Source: Entomohabitans teleogrylli (GTDB taxonomy: Bacteria; Pseudomonadota; Gammaproteobacteria; Enterobacterales; Enterobacteriaceae). Taken from it: a stretch of 64,000 nucleotides of DNA. Positions 20,921 to 36,277 of this stretch are shown here, one piece after another; within the stretch, counting starts at the first letter, position 1, and each line of letters starts with the position of its first letter. A model generated the notes under the pieces. That model did not search any database. It was given only the letters and a program-made list of their open reading frames with translations, and was not told where the DNA came from. Position numbers and translations under genes: made by a program. The DNA lies in assembly GCF_001484765.1 (NCBI RefSeq), contig NZ_KQ947377.1, forward strand, positions 456,795-520,794, in the 5' to 3' direction.

Positions 20921-22261
20921 TTAGTGAGCGTCGATAAATACAATCTTCAGAATAAACAGCAGCGCCACCACGACCACACACGGGCTCAGTTCCCGGAGAC
21001 GCCCGGTCCCCAGTTTCATCACGCAGTAAGAGATAAAGCCCAGCGCAATGCCTTCGGTGATCGAGAAACTGAATGGCATCATTACCGCGGTGATAAACGC
21101 CGGTACCGCTTCGGTAAGATCGTGCCAGTCAACCCGCGCCAGGCTGGAAGTCATCAACACGCCGACATAAATCAGCGCGCCAGCCGCCGCGTAACCGGGA
21201 ACCATGCCGGCCAGCGGCGAAAGGAAAATCACCAGCAGGAACAGAATGCCGACAATCACCGCGGTCAGACCGGTGCGCCCCCCAACCGAAACGCCGGCAG
21301 AAGACTCAATATATGCGGTAACCGATGAGGTGCCGATAAAAGAACCGGCCACTGAAGAGACGCTATCAACATACAGCGCCTGCTTCATCCGCGGAAACTT
21401 GCCTTTTTCATCGGTCAGTCCGGCTTTATCGGTGACGCCGATCAGCGTACCGGAAGAGTCAAACAGGTTAACCAGCATGAAAGAGAAAATCACCCCCGCC
21501 AGACCAATATTCAGTGAGCCCATCAGGTCAACCTGACCGACAACCGACATGACGCTCGGCGGCGCGGAGACCACCCCGGTATAGTGCACATCCCCCAACA
21601 TCCAGCCCAGCAGCGTGGTCACCACTATGGAAACCAGCACCGCGGCGTGAATATTACGCGAGGCCAGAATAGCAATGATAAAGAACCCGAGAATCCCTAA
21701 CAGCACGCTGTGGGAGGTCAAATTGCCAATAGTCACCAGGGTTTCCTGATTCGCGACGATAACGCCAGCGTTTTTCAGTCCCATCATGCCGATAAACAGC
21801 CCGATACCGCTGGTGATCCCCACCCGCAGGCTGAGAGGGATATTGGCGATCATCCAGTAACGCACCCGCAGAACCGTCAGCAGCAGCAGCCCCACCGCGC
21901 CCCAGAAAATAGCGCCCATCCCCACTTGCCAGGACAGGCCCATCGCTCCGACGACGACAAAGGCGAAAAAAGCGTTTAACCCCATTGCCGGCGCCAGCGC
22001 CACCGGCAGGTTAGCGAAGATCCCCATCAGGATGCTGCCCAGCGCCGCAATCAGACAGGTGGTGACAAATACCGCCTGAGTATCCATCCCGGCCGCGCCA
22101 AGAATCTGGGGATTAACGAAGACGATATAGACCATCGTCAAAAAAGTAGTAAAACCGGCAATAACCTCAGTACGTGCCGTGGTACCGTGGGCGCGTAGTT
22201 TAAACACGCGTTCGAGCAGCCCCTGGCCTGACGGCTGGGCGGTGTTGTGTTGGCTCATCAT
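20921..22261 (-). CDS. adeP: Adenine permease (NCS2/AzgA-like)
   Basis: AdeP (YieG/PurP) is an inner-membrane adenine:H+ symporter of the AzgA branch of the nucleobase-cation symporter family. The 446-residue sequence tracks E. coli AdeP throughout. The N-terminal ERVFKLRAHGTTARTEVIAGFTTFLTMVYIVFVNP is the AzgA signature, LPVALAPAMGLNAFFAF carries the substrate-site region, and LFDSSGTLIGVTDKAGL is conserved late in the protein. About 12–14 hydrophobic helices are seen. The reading starts MMSQHNTAQ; the second Met (22258) is an equally good start. It is a single gene, divergent from yieH. Confidence 0.95.
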   Translation of the reverse strand: MMSQHNTAQPSGQGLLERVFKLRAHGTTARTEVIAGFTTFLTMVYIVFVNPQILGAAGMDTQAVFVTTCLIAALGSILMGIFANLPVALAPAMGLNAFFAFVVVGAMGLSWQVGMGAIFWGAVGLLLLTVLRVRYWMIANIPLSLRVGITSGIGLFIGMMGLKNAGVIVANQETLVTIGNLTSHSVLLGILGFFIIAILASRNIHAAVLVSIVVTTLLGWMLGDVHYTGVVSAPPSVMSVVGQVDLMGSLNIGLAGVIFSFMLVNLFDSSGTLIGVTDKAGLTDEKGKFPRMKQALYVDSVSSVAGSFIGTSSVTAYIESSAGVSVGGRTGLTAVIVGILFLLVIFLSPLAGMVPGYAAAGALIYVGVLMTSSLARVDWHDLTEAVPAFITAVMMPFSFSITEGIALGFISYCVMKLGTGRLRELSPCVVVVALLFILKIVFIDAH

Positions 22262-22425
22262 CTGGTTCCGGAGAAAAGGGGAAAATTCGCCGCTATCCTA
22301 TACCAAAATGCCGCGATATTGACGGCTGAAGCTGACTTTTTTTCATTGAATTTGCTTATACGGCATCGATTGCGTGGATCGAACAGCATAGAGTAAACGT
22401 TCAACTTGTAGAAACAGGAAATGGC

Positions 22426-23091
22426 ATGTCCCAACCCGAAGCGGTTTTTTTTGATTGCGATGGCACGCTGGTCGACAGTGAAGTCATTTGTTCTAAAGCT
22501 TATGTCCATATGTTCGCGCAGTCGGGCATTATGCTGGATCTCGAAGAGGTATTCCGGCGCTTTAAAGGGGTCAAGCTCTACGAAATTATTGATACCGTCA
22601 ACGCCGAACATGGCGTCAATCTGCAACGCGATGAGCTGGAACCGCTCTACCGGGCTGAGGTAGCGCGCCTGTTCGACAGCGAGCTGGTAGAAATTACCGG
22701 CGCCGCCCGCCTGCTGGAAACCATCACCGCCCCGATGTGCGTGGTCTCTAATGGCCCGGTCAGCAAAATGCAGCATTCGCTGGGGAAAACCGGCATGTTG
22801 CACTACTTTGATCAGCGGTTGTACAGCGGTTATGACATTCAGCGCTGGAAACCCGATCCTGCGCTGATGTACCACGCCGCCAGCGCGATGGGCGTGGAGG
22901 CACAGCGTTGCATCCTGGTGGATGATTCGTCAGCTGGCGCTCACTCGGGGATCGCTGCGGGTATGGAAGTGTTTTACTTCTGCGCCGATCCCCACAATAA
23001 ACCTATCGATCACCCGCTGGTGACCACGTTTACCGACCTCGCACAGCTTCCCGAATTGTGGAAAGCCCGGGGCTGGAATCTGACGCGCTGA
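22426..23091 (+). CDS. yieH: HAD-family phosphatase YieH (6-phosphogluconate phosphatase)
   Basis: This 221-residue HAD phosphatase with a C1 cap has the same length as E. coli YieH, which prefers 6-phosphogluconate. Motif I is FFDCDGTLVDSE, motif II VVSNGP, the motif III lysine lies in RWKPDP, and motif IV is LVDDSSAG. It is a single gene, divergent from adeP with a 164-bp shared upstream region, and ends at a hairpin terminator. E. coli has cbrB and cbrC next; they are absent here. Confidence 0.95.
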   Translation: MSQPEAVFFDCDGTLVDSEVICSKAYVHMFAQSGIMLDLEEVFRRFKGVKLYEIIDTVNAEHGVNLQRDELEPLYRAEVARLFDSELVEITGAARLLETITAPMCVVSNGPVSKMQHSLGKTGMLHYFDQRLYSGYDIQRWKPDPALMYHAASAMGVEAQRCILVDDSSAGAHSGIAAGMEVFYFCADPHNKPIDHPLVTTFTDLAQLPELWKARGWNLTR

Positions 23092-23102
23092 AAAAACGCG
23101 AC

Positions 23103-23124
23103 AGCCCGCCAGGCGTGGCGGGCT
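23103..23124. terminator. Bidirectional stem-loop between yieH and the esterase gene
   Basis: AGCCCGCC, loop AGGCGT and GGCGGGCT, followed on the plus strand by TATGTTTTATTT, lie between two convergent genes. Confidence 0.8.
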
Positions 23125-23130
23125 TATGTT

Positions 23131-24333
<1,203 letters not shown>

Positions 24334-24337
24334 TTAA

Positions 24338-27301
<2,964 letters not shown>

Positions 27302-27331
27302 TCAAAAAATCACATTCTGAAAATTCAGGCA

Positions 27332-27367
27332 AAAAAAAACCTGCCCCCTCCACAGAAGGGTCAGGTT
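27332..27367 (-). terminator. Leader terminator of the PTS operon
   Basis: On the minus strand AACCTGACCCTTC, loop TGTG and GAGGGGGCAGGTT are followed by a run of T. It stands between the promoter and the PTS gene. Its 5' arm overlaps the antiterminator element, so the two structures are mutually exclusive. Confidence 0.9.
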
Positions 27368-27393
27368 TTGCCTGCGATATGCAGTAACAATCC
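27361..27393 (-). promoter_or_regulatory. RAT: ribonucleic antiterminator target of BglG/SacY-type protein
   Basis: On the minus strand the segment reads GGATTGTTACTGCAT, then ATCGCAGGCAAAACCTGA. This is almost identical to the E. coli bgl leader RAT (GGATTGTTACTGCATTCGCAGGCAAAACCT). The last eight bases overlap the terminator stem, the defining layout of BglG-type control. When bound by phosphorylation-controlled antiterminator, the RAT hairpin prevents the terminator from forming. No antiterminator gene lies in the window. Confidence 0.92.
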
Positions 27394-27434
27394 GTAAAAT
27401 TTACCTGAAAATAAGCTAATTAAATTTCCAGACA

Positions 27435-27440
27435 ATTATA
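27435..27440 (-). promoter_or_regulatory. Candidate −10 of the PTS operon promoter
   Basis: TATAAT on the minus strand lies about 40 bp before the RAT. The −35 (TATTCA at 17 bp) is poor, as in CRP-dependent promoters. An ATGTGAT half-site lies about 70 bp further upstream (27509–27515). This is tentative. Confidence 0.45.
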
Positions 27441-27530
27441 AAATGCATAAACTGTGATGAATAACGAAAATTATCACCAAAATATAAACAATATAAATAT
27501 AAAAACAAATCACATAAAACAAATAAATAA

Positions 27531-27556
27531 AAAGCCACCCATATGCAGGTGGCTTT
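27531..27556 (-). terminator. Intrinsic terminator after phoU
   Basis: AAAGCCACC, loop TGCATATG, GGTGGCTTT, then TTATTTATTT on the minus strand. It lies 18 bp after phoU and ends the pstSCAB–phoU operon. Confidence 0.9.
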
Positions 27557-27573
27557 ATAAAGAATAACGAAGG

Positions 27574-28299
27574 TTACTCTTTAGGGTCCTTCCCGGCCAG
27601 CAGTTTATCCAGCTCATCTCCGCCAACGTGACGGAAATCCTGCCCTTTAACGAAATAGAAAATATATTCGCAAATATTCTGGCAGCGATCGCCGATCCGC
27701 TCGATAGAACGGGCGCAGAACAGCGCTGTCAGTACGCTGGGTATGGTGCGCGAATCTTCCATCATGTAGGTCATCAGCTGACGCACAATCCCTTCATACT
27801 CCTGATCGACCTTTTTATCTTCACGGTAGATTCGTACCGCTTCGTCGAGATCCATACGCGCGAAAGCGTCCAGTACGTCATGCAACATCTGCACCGTATG
27901 GCGCCCCAGCGATTCCAGACTCACCAGCAACGGCTGGTGCTGGTGGGAAAACTTCTCCAGCGCGGTACGGCAAATTTTATCGGCAACGTCGCCAATGCGC
28001 TCCAGTTCGGCAATGGTTTTGATGATAGCCATCACCAGGCGCAGGTCGCTGGCCGTCGGCTGGCGTTTGGCGATAATGCGCACGCAGGCTTCATCAATCG
28101 CCACTTCCATCATGTTGACCTTTTTATCGCCTTCAATAACGTGCTTCGCCAGCTCGCTATCCTGGTTATGCATCGCCGTGATGGCGTCAGACAACTGCTG
28201 CTCCACCAGCCCGCCCATGGTCATGACCTGGGTGCGGATATATTCCAGCTCGGCGTTAAACTGGCCGGAAATGTGTTTATTAAGATTGAGATTATCCAT
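27574..28299 (-). CDS. phoU: Phosphate signalling protein PhoU
   Basis: PhoU links the Pst transporter to the PhoR kinase and keeps the Pho regulon off when phosphate is plentiful. The start was set at ATG 28299 ([18 protein letters not shown]), giving 241 residues as in E. coli; a longer frame upstream is not conserved. Two three-helix bundles each carry the metal-cluster motif E(R/L)xx[13 protein letters not shown] and [12 protein letters not shown]. It is last in the pst operon. Confidence 0.97.
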   Translation of the reverse strand: MDNLNLNKHISGQFNAELEYIRTQVMTMGGLVEQQLSDAITAMHNQDSELAKHVIEGDKKVNMMEVAIDEACVRIIAKRQPTASDLRLVMAIIKTIAELERIGDVADKICRTALEKFSHQHQPLLVSLESLGRHTVQMLHDVLDAFARMDLDEAVRIYREDKKVDQEYEGIVRQLMTYMMEDSRTIPSVLTALFCARSIERIGDRCQNICEYIFYFVKGQDFRHVGGDELDKLLAGKDPKE

Positions 28300-28367
28300 G
28301 GTGCTCTCCTGATACCCGACATCCGGCCCGCGTCTGATGGTCGGGGACCGGAGATGACGGGAACGCA

Positions 28368-29147
<780 letters not shown>

Positions 29148-29190
29148 CTATTCCTCATGCGGCGCGGCGACCATGCCCCGCCGTTAAAAA

Positions 29191-31094
<1,904 letters not shown>

Positions 31095-31104
31095 CTAACC
31101 GCAT

Positions 31105-31129
31105 GATTCCCTCTGCGCGAGAGGGAATC
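31105..31129 (-). other. Intra-operon stem-loop between pstS and pstC
   Basis: GATTCCCTCT, a 5-base loop and AGAGGGAATC form a perfect 10-bp stem without a U-tract. It is probably an mRNA-stabilising or attenuating hairpin that keeps pstS mRNA in excess of the permease genes. The role is inferred. Confidence 0.65.
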
Positions 31130-31173
31130 CGTTAACCTCCTGAACCACAACGCTTCAGAGCAGGTAAGGCTGC

Positions 31174-32214
31174 TTAGTACAACGCTTTACCGCTGCTATC
31201 CTTGACATTGGTTTTCCAGGCGGCGCGAACCTGTTCAATCACGCTTTCCGGCAGTGAAGCATAGTCCAGATCGTTAGCCTGTTTAGCCCCTTCTTTGTAG
31301 GCCCAGTCGAAGAATTTCAACACTTCAACGCCCTGTTCTGGTTTCTTCTGCTCTTTATGCACCAGGATGAAGGTGGTAGAGGTGATCGGCCATACATCAT
31401 CGCCTTTCTGGTTGGTCAGGTCCTGAGCGAAAGATTTGCTCCAGTCAGCCCCTTTAGCGGCATTAGAGAAGCTTTCTTCTGTCGGGCTAACCGGTTTGCC
31501 GTCGGCAGACACCAGTTTGGTGTAAGCCAGGCTGTTCTGTTTAGCGTAAGCGTATTCTACATAGCCAATGGAGCCAGGCAGACGCTGAACAAAAGCGGCG
31601 ATGCCATCGTTACCCTTACCGCCCAGGCCGGTCGGCCAGTTAACGGTTGAGCCAGCGCCAACTTTAGATTTCCAGTCTTCATTCACTTTGGACAGGTAGC
31701 TGGTGAAGACGAAAGAGGTACCGGAGCCGTCAGCGCGACGTACCACGGCAATATTCTGGGAAGGCAGTTTCAGACCCGGATTCAGCCTGGCAATCGCCGC
31801 ATCATCCCACTTCTTGATATTGCCGAGGTAAATATCACCGAGGGTTTTACCATCCAGTACCAGCTCACCGGATTTGACGCCCGGCAGGTTAATCGCCAGC
31901 ACTACGCCGCCGATAACGGTCGGGAACTGGAATAACCCTTCCTGCTGCAATTTCTCATCAGACAGCGGAGCGTCGGAGGCGCCAAAATCGACGGTATTAG
32001 CGGTGATTTGTTTAACGCCACCGGAGGAACCAATACCCTGGTAGTTCACCTTATTACCGGTTTCCTTGTTGTAGGTATCCGCCCATTTGGCATACACCGG
32101 CGCCGGGAAAGTGGCACCCGCGCCAGTCAGGCTTGCTGCCGCCAAAGCGGAGAAAGCGCTCAGAGAGAAGGTCGCGGCGACAACAGTTGCGACGGTGGTA
32201 CGCATAACGTTCAT
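31174..32214 (-). CDS. pstS: Periplasmic phosphate-binding protein PstS
   Basis: PstS captures phosphate in the periplasm for PstCAB. It has 346 residues, as in E. coli. The signal peptide ends AFSALAA, with cleavage near residue 25. The mature start [18 protein letters not shown] and the loops [18 protein letters not shown] and RADGSGTSF hold the phosphate ligands. It is first in the operon and preceded by tandem Pho boxes, so it is under PhoB control. Confidence 0.98.
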   Translation of the reverse strand: MNVMRTTVATVVAATFSLSAFSALAAASLTGAGATFPAPVYAKWADTYNKETGNKVNYQGIGSSGGVKQITANTVDFGASDAPLSDEKLQQEGLFQFPTVIGGVVLAINLPGVKSGELVLDGKTLGDIYLGNIKKWDDAAIARLNPGLKLPSQNIAVVRRADGSGTSFVFTSYLSKVNEDWKSKVGAGSTVNWPTGLGGKGNDGIAAFVQRLPGSIGYVEYAYAKQNSLAYTKLVSADGKPVSPTEESFSNAAKGADWSKSFAQDLTNQKGDDVWPITSTTFILVHKEQKKPEQGVEVLKFFDWAYKEGAKQANDLDYASLPESVIEQVRAAWKTNVKDSSGKALY

Positions 32215-32265
32215 AATGTCTCCTGCTCGGTGTCGGTAATTCGTTGTTTGAGTTGCTATGCGAGC

Positions 32266-32271
32266 AAAATA
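32266..32271 (-). promoter_or_regulatory. pstS promoter −10
   Basis: TATTTT on the minus strand lies 9 bp after the Pho boxes, in the same context as E. coli pstS (TTTGTCCTATTTTGC). PhoB replaces a −35. Confidence 0.7.
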
Positions 32272-32280
32272 GGACAGTTT

Positions 32281-32321
32281 GGTGACAGTTAAATGTACGA
32301 ATTATGACAGTTTTATGACAG
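32281..32321 (-). promoter_or_regulatory. Two tandem Pho boxes upstream of pstS
   Basis: On the minus strand CTGTCATAAAACTGTCATAA and then TTCGTACATTTAACTGTCACC give four 7-base PhoB half-sites (CTGTCAT, CTGTCAT, TTACAT-like, CTGTCAC) at 11-bp spacing. It matches the E. coli pstS control region almost base for base. Confidence 0.92.
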
Positions 32322-32470
32322 CGCAATTCCCCGGCAAATTGATTTAAAAAATGCTTATACAATCAATCTGTTATCTATAATTATAACCAAATAATGACCG
32401 GAGGATTTTCTTTTTATGAAAGGATTAACAGTAGCTGAAAATGACAAATTGTCATAAAACGCGGGGTAAT

Positions 32471-32493
32471 GCCGCACCCGGATCGGGCGCGGC
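32471..32493 (-). terminator. Stem-loop after glmS
   Basis: GCCGC-G-CCCG, loop ATC, CGGG-T-GCGGC lies 9 bp after the glmS stop. The U-tract is weak (ATTACCCC), so it is a likely but imperfect terminator. The usual Tn7 insertion point downstream of glmS would fall here, and it is unoccupied. Confidence 0.65.
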
Positions 32494-32501
32494 AGAGGGG
32501 G

Positions 32502-34331
32502 TTATTCCACGGTAACGGATTTAGCCAGATTACGCGGCTGATCCACATCGGTGCCTTTAATCAGAGCGACGTGATAAGACAGCAGTTGTAGCGGAACGGT
32601 ATAGCAAACCGGAGCTATCACCTCTTCAACATGCGGCATCTGAATAATGCGCATCGTCTCGCTATCGCTGAAGCCGGCGTCTTCATCGGCAAACACATAC
32701 AGCAGCCCGCCGCGCGCGCGAACCTCTTCAATGTTGGATTTGAGCTTCTCCAGCATGTCATTGTTCGGCGCCACAACAATCACCGGCATATCGGCGTCAA
32801 TCAGCGCCAGCGGACCGTGTTTCAGTTCCCCGGCCGCATAGGCTTCGGCATGAATATAAGAGATCTCTTTCAGCTTCAGCGCCCCTTCCATGGCGATCGG
32901 ATACTGATCGCCGCGCCCGAGGAACAATGCATGATGTTTGTCAGAGAACTCCTCCGCCAGCGCCTCAATACGCTTATCCTGAGACAGCATTTGCTCGATA
33001 CGACTCGGCAACGTTTGCAGACCGTGGACAATTTCGCGCTCCACGGCGGCATCCAGCCCCTTCAAACGACTCAGCTTCGCTACCAGCATCAGTAGCACAG
33101 TAAGCTGGGTGGTGAATGCTTTCGTCGACGCGACGCCTATCTCGGTACCGGCTTTGGTCATCAGCGCCAGGCTGGATTCCCGCACCAGCGAAGACCCTGG
33201 CACGTTACAAATCGCCAGCGATCCGAGGTACCCCAGCTCCTTAGAAAGACGCAGCGCCGCCAGCGTATCGGCGGTTTCGCCAGACTGAGAGAGCGTTATC
33301 ATCAGGCTATTGCGGCGCACCGCCGATTTGCGATAGCGAAATTCGGAAGCAATTTCGACATCGCAGGGCACGCCGGCCAGCGCTTCAAACCAGTAGCGGG
33401 AGACCATACCTGAATTGTAAGAGGTACCACAGGCGACTATCTGAATATGCTCGACCTGGGCCAGCAGCGTATCCGCATCGGGCCCCAGTTCGCTTAAATC
33501 CACTTCACCATGGCTGATGCGCCCGGTAAGGGTGTTTTTAATCGCGTCCGGCTGCTCGTAGATCTCTTTCTGCATGTAGTGGCGGTAGTGTCCCTTATCG
33601 CCGGCATCATACTGCAGGCTGGACTCAATATCCGGGCGCTTCACTTCTGTACCGCTGCGGTCGAAAATAGTGACTGTGCGGCGCGTCACTTCAGCAATAT
33701 CGCCTTCTTCAAGGAAGATAAAGCGGCGGGTTACCGGCAGCAGCGCCAGTTGGTCTGAAGCAATGAAGTTCTCCCCAACCCCCAGGCCAATAACCAGCGG
33801 GCTGCCGGAGCGGGCGGCCAGAAGAACGTCAGGATTGCGGGTATCCATAATCACAGTACCGTAGGCGCCGCGCAGTTGGGGAATAGCGCGCATTACGGCC
33901 TCGCGCAGCGTTCCGCCCTGCTCCAGCTCCCAGTGCACCAGGTGAGCAATCACTTCAGTGTCGGTTTCTGAAACAAACTGATAGCCGCGGGCCTGCAGCA
34001 TTTCGCGCAGTGGCTCGTGGTTTTCAATAATACCGTTGTGGACCACAACAACGTGTTCGGAGATATGCGGGTGAGCGTTTTTTTCCGACGGCTCGCCGTG
34101 GGTCGCCCAACGGGTATGGGCTATCCCGGTACCGCCATGCAGCGGCTGCTCTTCCACCGCCTGGGCCAGCATCTGCACCTTTCCGAGACGGCGTATCCGG
34201 GTCATCTTGCCCTGGCTATCAAGTACCGCCAGTCCGGCGGAGTCATAGCCCCTGTATTCCAGGCGACGTAGCCCTTCGAGAAGGATCTCAGCAATATCGC
34301 GTTGCGCGACCGCGCCAACAATTCCACACAT
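32502..34331 (-). CDS. glmS: Glutamine–fructose-6-phosphate aminotransferase GlmS
   Basis: GlmS makes glucosamine 6-phosphate from fructose 6-phosphate and glutamine, the entry step to cell-wall and LPS amino sugars. The start was set at ATG 34331 ([10 protein letters not shown]), so that Cys2, exposed after Met removal, is the N-terminal glutaminase nucleophile. This gives 609 residues, as in E. coli. The glutaminase domain (1–240) is followed by two SIS sugar-isomerase domains, and the C-tail [11 protein letters not shown] is intact. It lies 178 bp after glmU. In E. coli its translation is activated by the sRNA GlmZ. Confidence 0.97.
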   Translation of the reverse strand: MCGIVGAVAQRDIAEILLEGLRRLEYRGYDSAGLAVLDSQGKMTRIRRLGKVQMLAQAVEEQPLHGGTGIAHTRWATHGEPSEKNAHPHISEHVVVVHNGIIENHEPLREMLQARGYQFVSETDTEVIAHLVHWELEQGGTLREAVMRAIPQLRGAYGTVIMDTRNPDVLLAARSGSPLVIGLGVGENFIASDQLALLPVTRRFIFLEEGDIAEVTRRTVTIFDRSGTEVKRPDIESSLQYDAGDKGHYRHYMQKEIYEQPDAIKNTLTGRISHGEVDLSELGPDADTLLAQVEHIQIVACGTSYNSGMVSRYWFEALAGVPCDVEIASEFRYRKSAVRRNSLMITLSQSGETADTLAALRLSKELGYLGSLAICNVPGSSLVRESSLALMTKAGTEIGVASTKAFTTQLTVLLMLVAKLSRLKGLDAAVEREIVHGLQTLPSRIEQMLSQDKRIEALAEEFSDKHHALFLGRGDQYPIAMEGALKLKEISYIHAEAYAAGELKHGPLALIDADMPVIVVAPNNDMLEKLKSNIEEVRARGGLLYVFADEDAGFSDSETMRIIQMPHVEEVIAPVCYTVPLQLLSYHVALIKGTDVDQPRNLAKSVTVE

Positions 34332-34480
34332 AGTTAAATTTCCTGATGATGGCATTACGCCATGCGTTGTCGCTGACCTGTTATTTCCCCGAGCCTTGTA
34401 GAGAGTGGGGTTATCATTTTATTCTCCGCATCGGGAGAGGACGGTGGCGGTTATTTTTATTGCCTCCCGTCGGTCAAACA

Positions 34481-34499
34481 GCAGGCGAAAACCGCCTGC
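34481..34499 (-). other. Stem-loop directly after glmU in the glmU–glmS spacer
   Basis: GCAGGCG, a 5-base loop and CGCCTGC lie 10 bases past the glmU stop. In E. coli the glmUS mRNA is cut by RNase E near the glmU stop and the glmS part is then stabilised by GlmZ. This hairpin lies at that place; the link is inference. Confidence 0.55.
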
Positions 34500-34509
34500 C
34501 TGATTCACT

Positions 34510-35880
34510 TTACTTTTTCTTCACCGGCCGCTGCCAGCCCTGTTTATGGACCTGCGGCACCCGGCTTAACACCAGTTCATTCTCGGCGATATCGCGCGTC
34601 ACCGTGGTGCCAGCGGCGATCGTCGCCCCTTTACCAACGCTGACCGGCGCCACCAACTGGCTGTCCGACCCCACGAACACATCATCGCCGATGATAGTTT
34701 TGAATTTCCTGGCGCCATCGTAATTACAGGTAATGGTACCGGCGCCGATATTCACATTATCGCCAATTTCCGCATCGCCCAGGTAAGTGAGGTGCCCGGC
34801 CTTGGAACCTTTACCCAGACGCGCTTTTTTCATTTCGACGAAATTCCCCACGTGCGCGCCTTCCAGCAACTCCGCGCCGGGGCGCAGGCGGGCAAACGGG
34901 CCAATGGTGCAGAACGGGCTGAGATGGGCGTCTTCCACGACGCTGTAGGGACTGATCTCACAGTCATCGCCGATAACGCTATTCTTGATAACACAGCCGG
35001 CGCCAATTTTGACGCGATTGCCGAGCGTTACCCGCCCTTCGAGGATAACGTTAGTATCAATTTCCACATCGCGCCCATGCACCAGCTCGCCGCGCAGATC
35101 AAAGCGCGCCGGATCGCGCAACATCACGCCAGCCAGCAGCAATTTTTCCGCCTGCCCGGTCTGGCAAACGCGCTCCAGCCGCGCCAGTTGCAGACGGTTA
35201 TTCACCCCCTCCACCTCGCTGAGCCTGTCCGGATGTACCGCCGCAATAGTGCGCCCTTCCTGGTACGCCATGGCGATAATATCGGTGATGTAGTATTCAC
35301 CCTGGGCATTATTATTGGTCAATTGCCCCAGCCAGCGCTTCAGATCGGCGCCGCCGGCAATCAGGATCCCGGTATTGATTTCCTGGATTTGACGCTGCTC
35401 TTCAGAGGCATCCTTTTGCTCGACAATACCGGTTACTTTGCCATTTTCGCGGGTGATGCGCCCGTAGCCGGAGGGATCGTCCAGTTTTACGGTCAGCAAA
35501 CCAATACCACCCTGTGGTTTAGCATCGCGCAGTCGTTGCAGGGTAGCCTGGGAAATCAGCGGCACATCACCGTACAGCATCAGAATGTCTTCATCATCGG
35601 CAAAGAATGGCGCCGCCTGCTGCATCGCGTGGCCGGTTCCCAGTTGCTCAGACTGTAACACCCAGTTCAGATTGTCTTCTCTCAGACGCTGTTTAAGCAG
35701 ATCGCCGCCGTGTCCATAGACCAGATGAACCTGAGATGCGCCTAATTCATTGGCTACATCAATGACGTGCTGCACCATGGGCTTTCCGGCAAGCAGATGC
35801 AGTACCTTCGGAAGATCGGAATACATGCGGGTACCTTTGCCTGCGGCAAGAATAACCACGCTCATCGCACTGTTTGACAT
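34510..35880 (-). CDS. glmU: Bifunctional GlmU (GlcN-1-P acetyltransferase / GlcNAc-1-P uridylyltransferase)
   Basis: GlmU acetylates glucosamine 1-phosphate and then couples it to UTP to give UDP-GlcNAc. It has 456 residues, as in E. coli. The start used is ATG 35880 ([16 protein letters not shown]), with an upstream in-frame codon at 35886 as the alternative. The N-terminal pyrophosphorylase domain has LAAGKGTRM and YGDVPL. The C-terminal left-handed beta helix (from about 250) has hexapeptide repeats and the catalytic acetyltransferase segment [17 protein letters not shown]. The tail is basic (PVKKK). It is first in the glmUS operon. Confidence 0.97.
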   Translation of the reverse strand: MSNSAMSVVILAAGKGTRMYSDLPKVLHLLAGKPMVQHVIDVANELGASQVHLVYGHGGDLLKQRLREDNLNWVLQSEQLGTGHAMQQAAPFFADDEDILMLYGDVPLISQATLQRLRDAKPQGGIGLLTVKLDDPSGYGRITRENGKVTGIVEQKDASEEQRQIQEINTGILIAGGADLKRWLGQLTNNNAQGEYYITDIIAMAYQEGRTIAAVHPDRLSEVEGVNNRLQLARLERVCQTGQAEKLLLAGVMLRDPARFDLRGELVHGRDVEIDTNVILEGRVTLGNRVKIGAGCVIKNSVIGDDCEISPYSVVEDAHLSPFCTIGPFARLRPGAELLEGAHVGNFVEMKKARLGKGSKAGHLTYLGDAEIGDNVNIGAGTITCNYDGARKFKTIIGDDVFVGSDSQLVAPVSVGKGATIAAGTTVTRDIAENELVLSRVPQVHKQGWQRPVKKK

Positions 35881-36277
35881 ACGCATCCTGACGGTAGATG
35901 GAGTGGGAAGTTAAACTCTCTCATGTTAAAAATTCTACATATTTTGCAAGCTAAAATGGAACGCCTATAAATCGACCAAACGCCCCGCCAGCCTCGGTGC
36001 AAAACTGACTATTCAAGAAAATATTATGCACGCCCTCTGTTGCCAATCAATTTTTATTTTTTATTTCAATAAACTAACTTTATTCCCCCTCCAAAAAAAG
36101 CGCTACAGAGAGGATCCTTTGGGTTTACCTTCAATTATAAAGCCCATTGCTGAGATACCAGGAAATTGCTACATTCAAAAAATAATACAAACAGAGAATT
36201 ATTAACAACATAAATATAAATACTGAATTAATGGAAATAAAAAATGGTCAATGAATGAACTAAAAACAGGGAAGTTT
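35881..36277. other. Divergent glmU / DKNYY-gene intergenic region (no gene)
   Basis: The 397-base region is strongly AT-rich. The glmU side includes a long T-rich and A-rich inverted stretch (36050–36078, TTTTTATTTTTTATTTC then AATAAACTAA) that could be a NagC-type activator site, as known for E. coli glmUS; this is tentative. The half nearest the DKNYY gene (36170–36250) has several TATA-like stretches and is its likely promoter. No RNA gene or conserved frame is seen. Confidence 0.5.
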
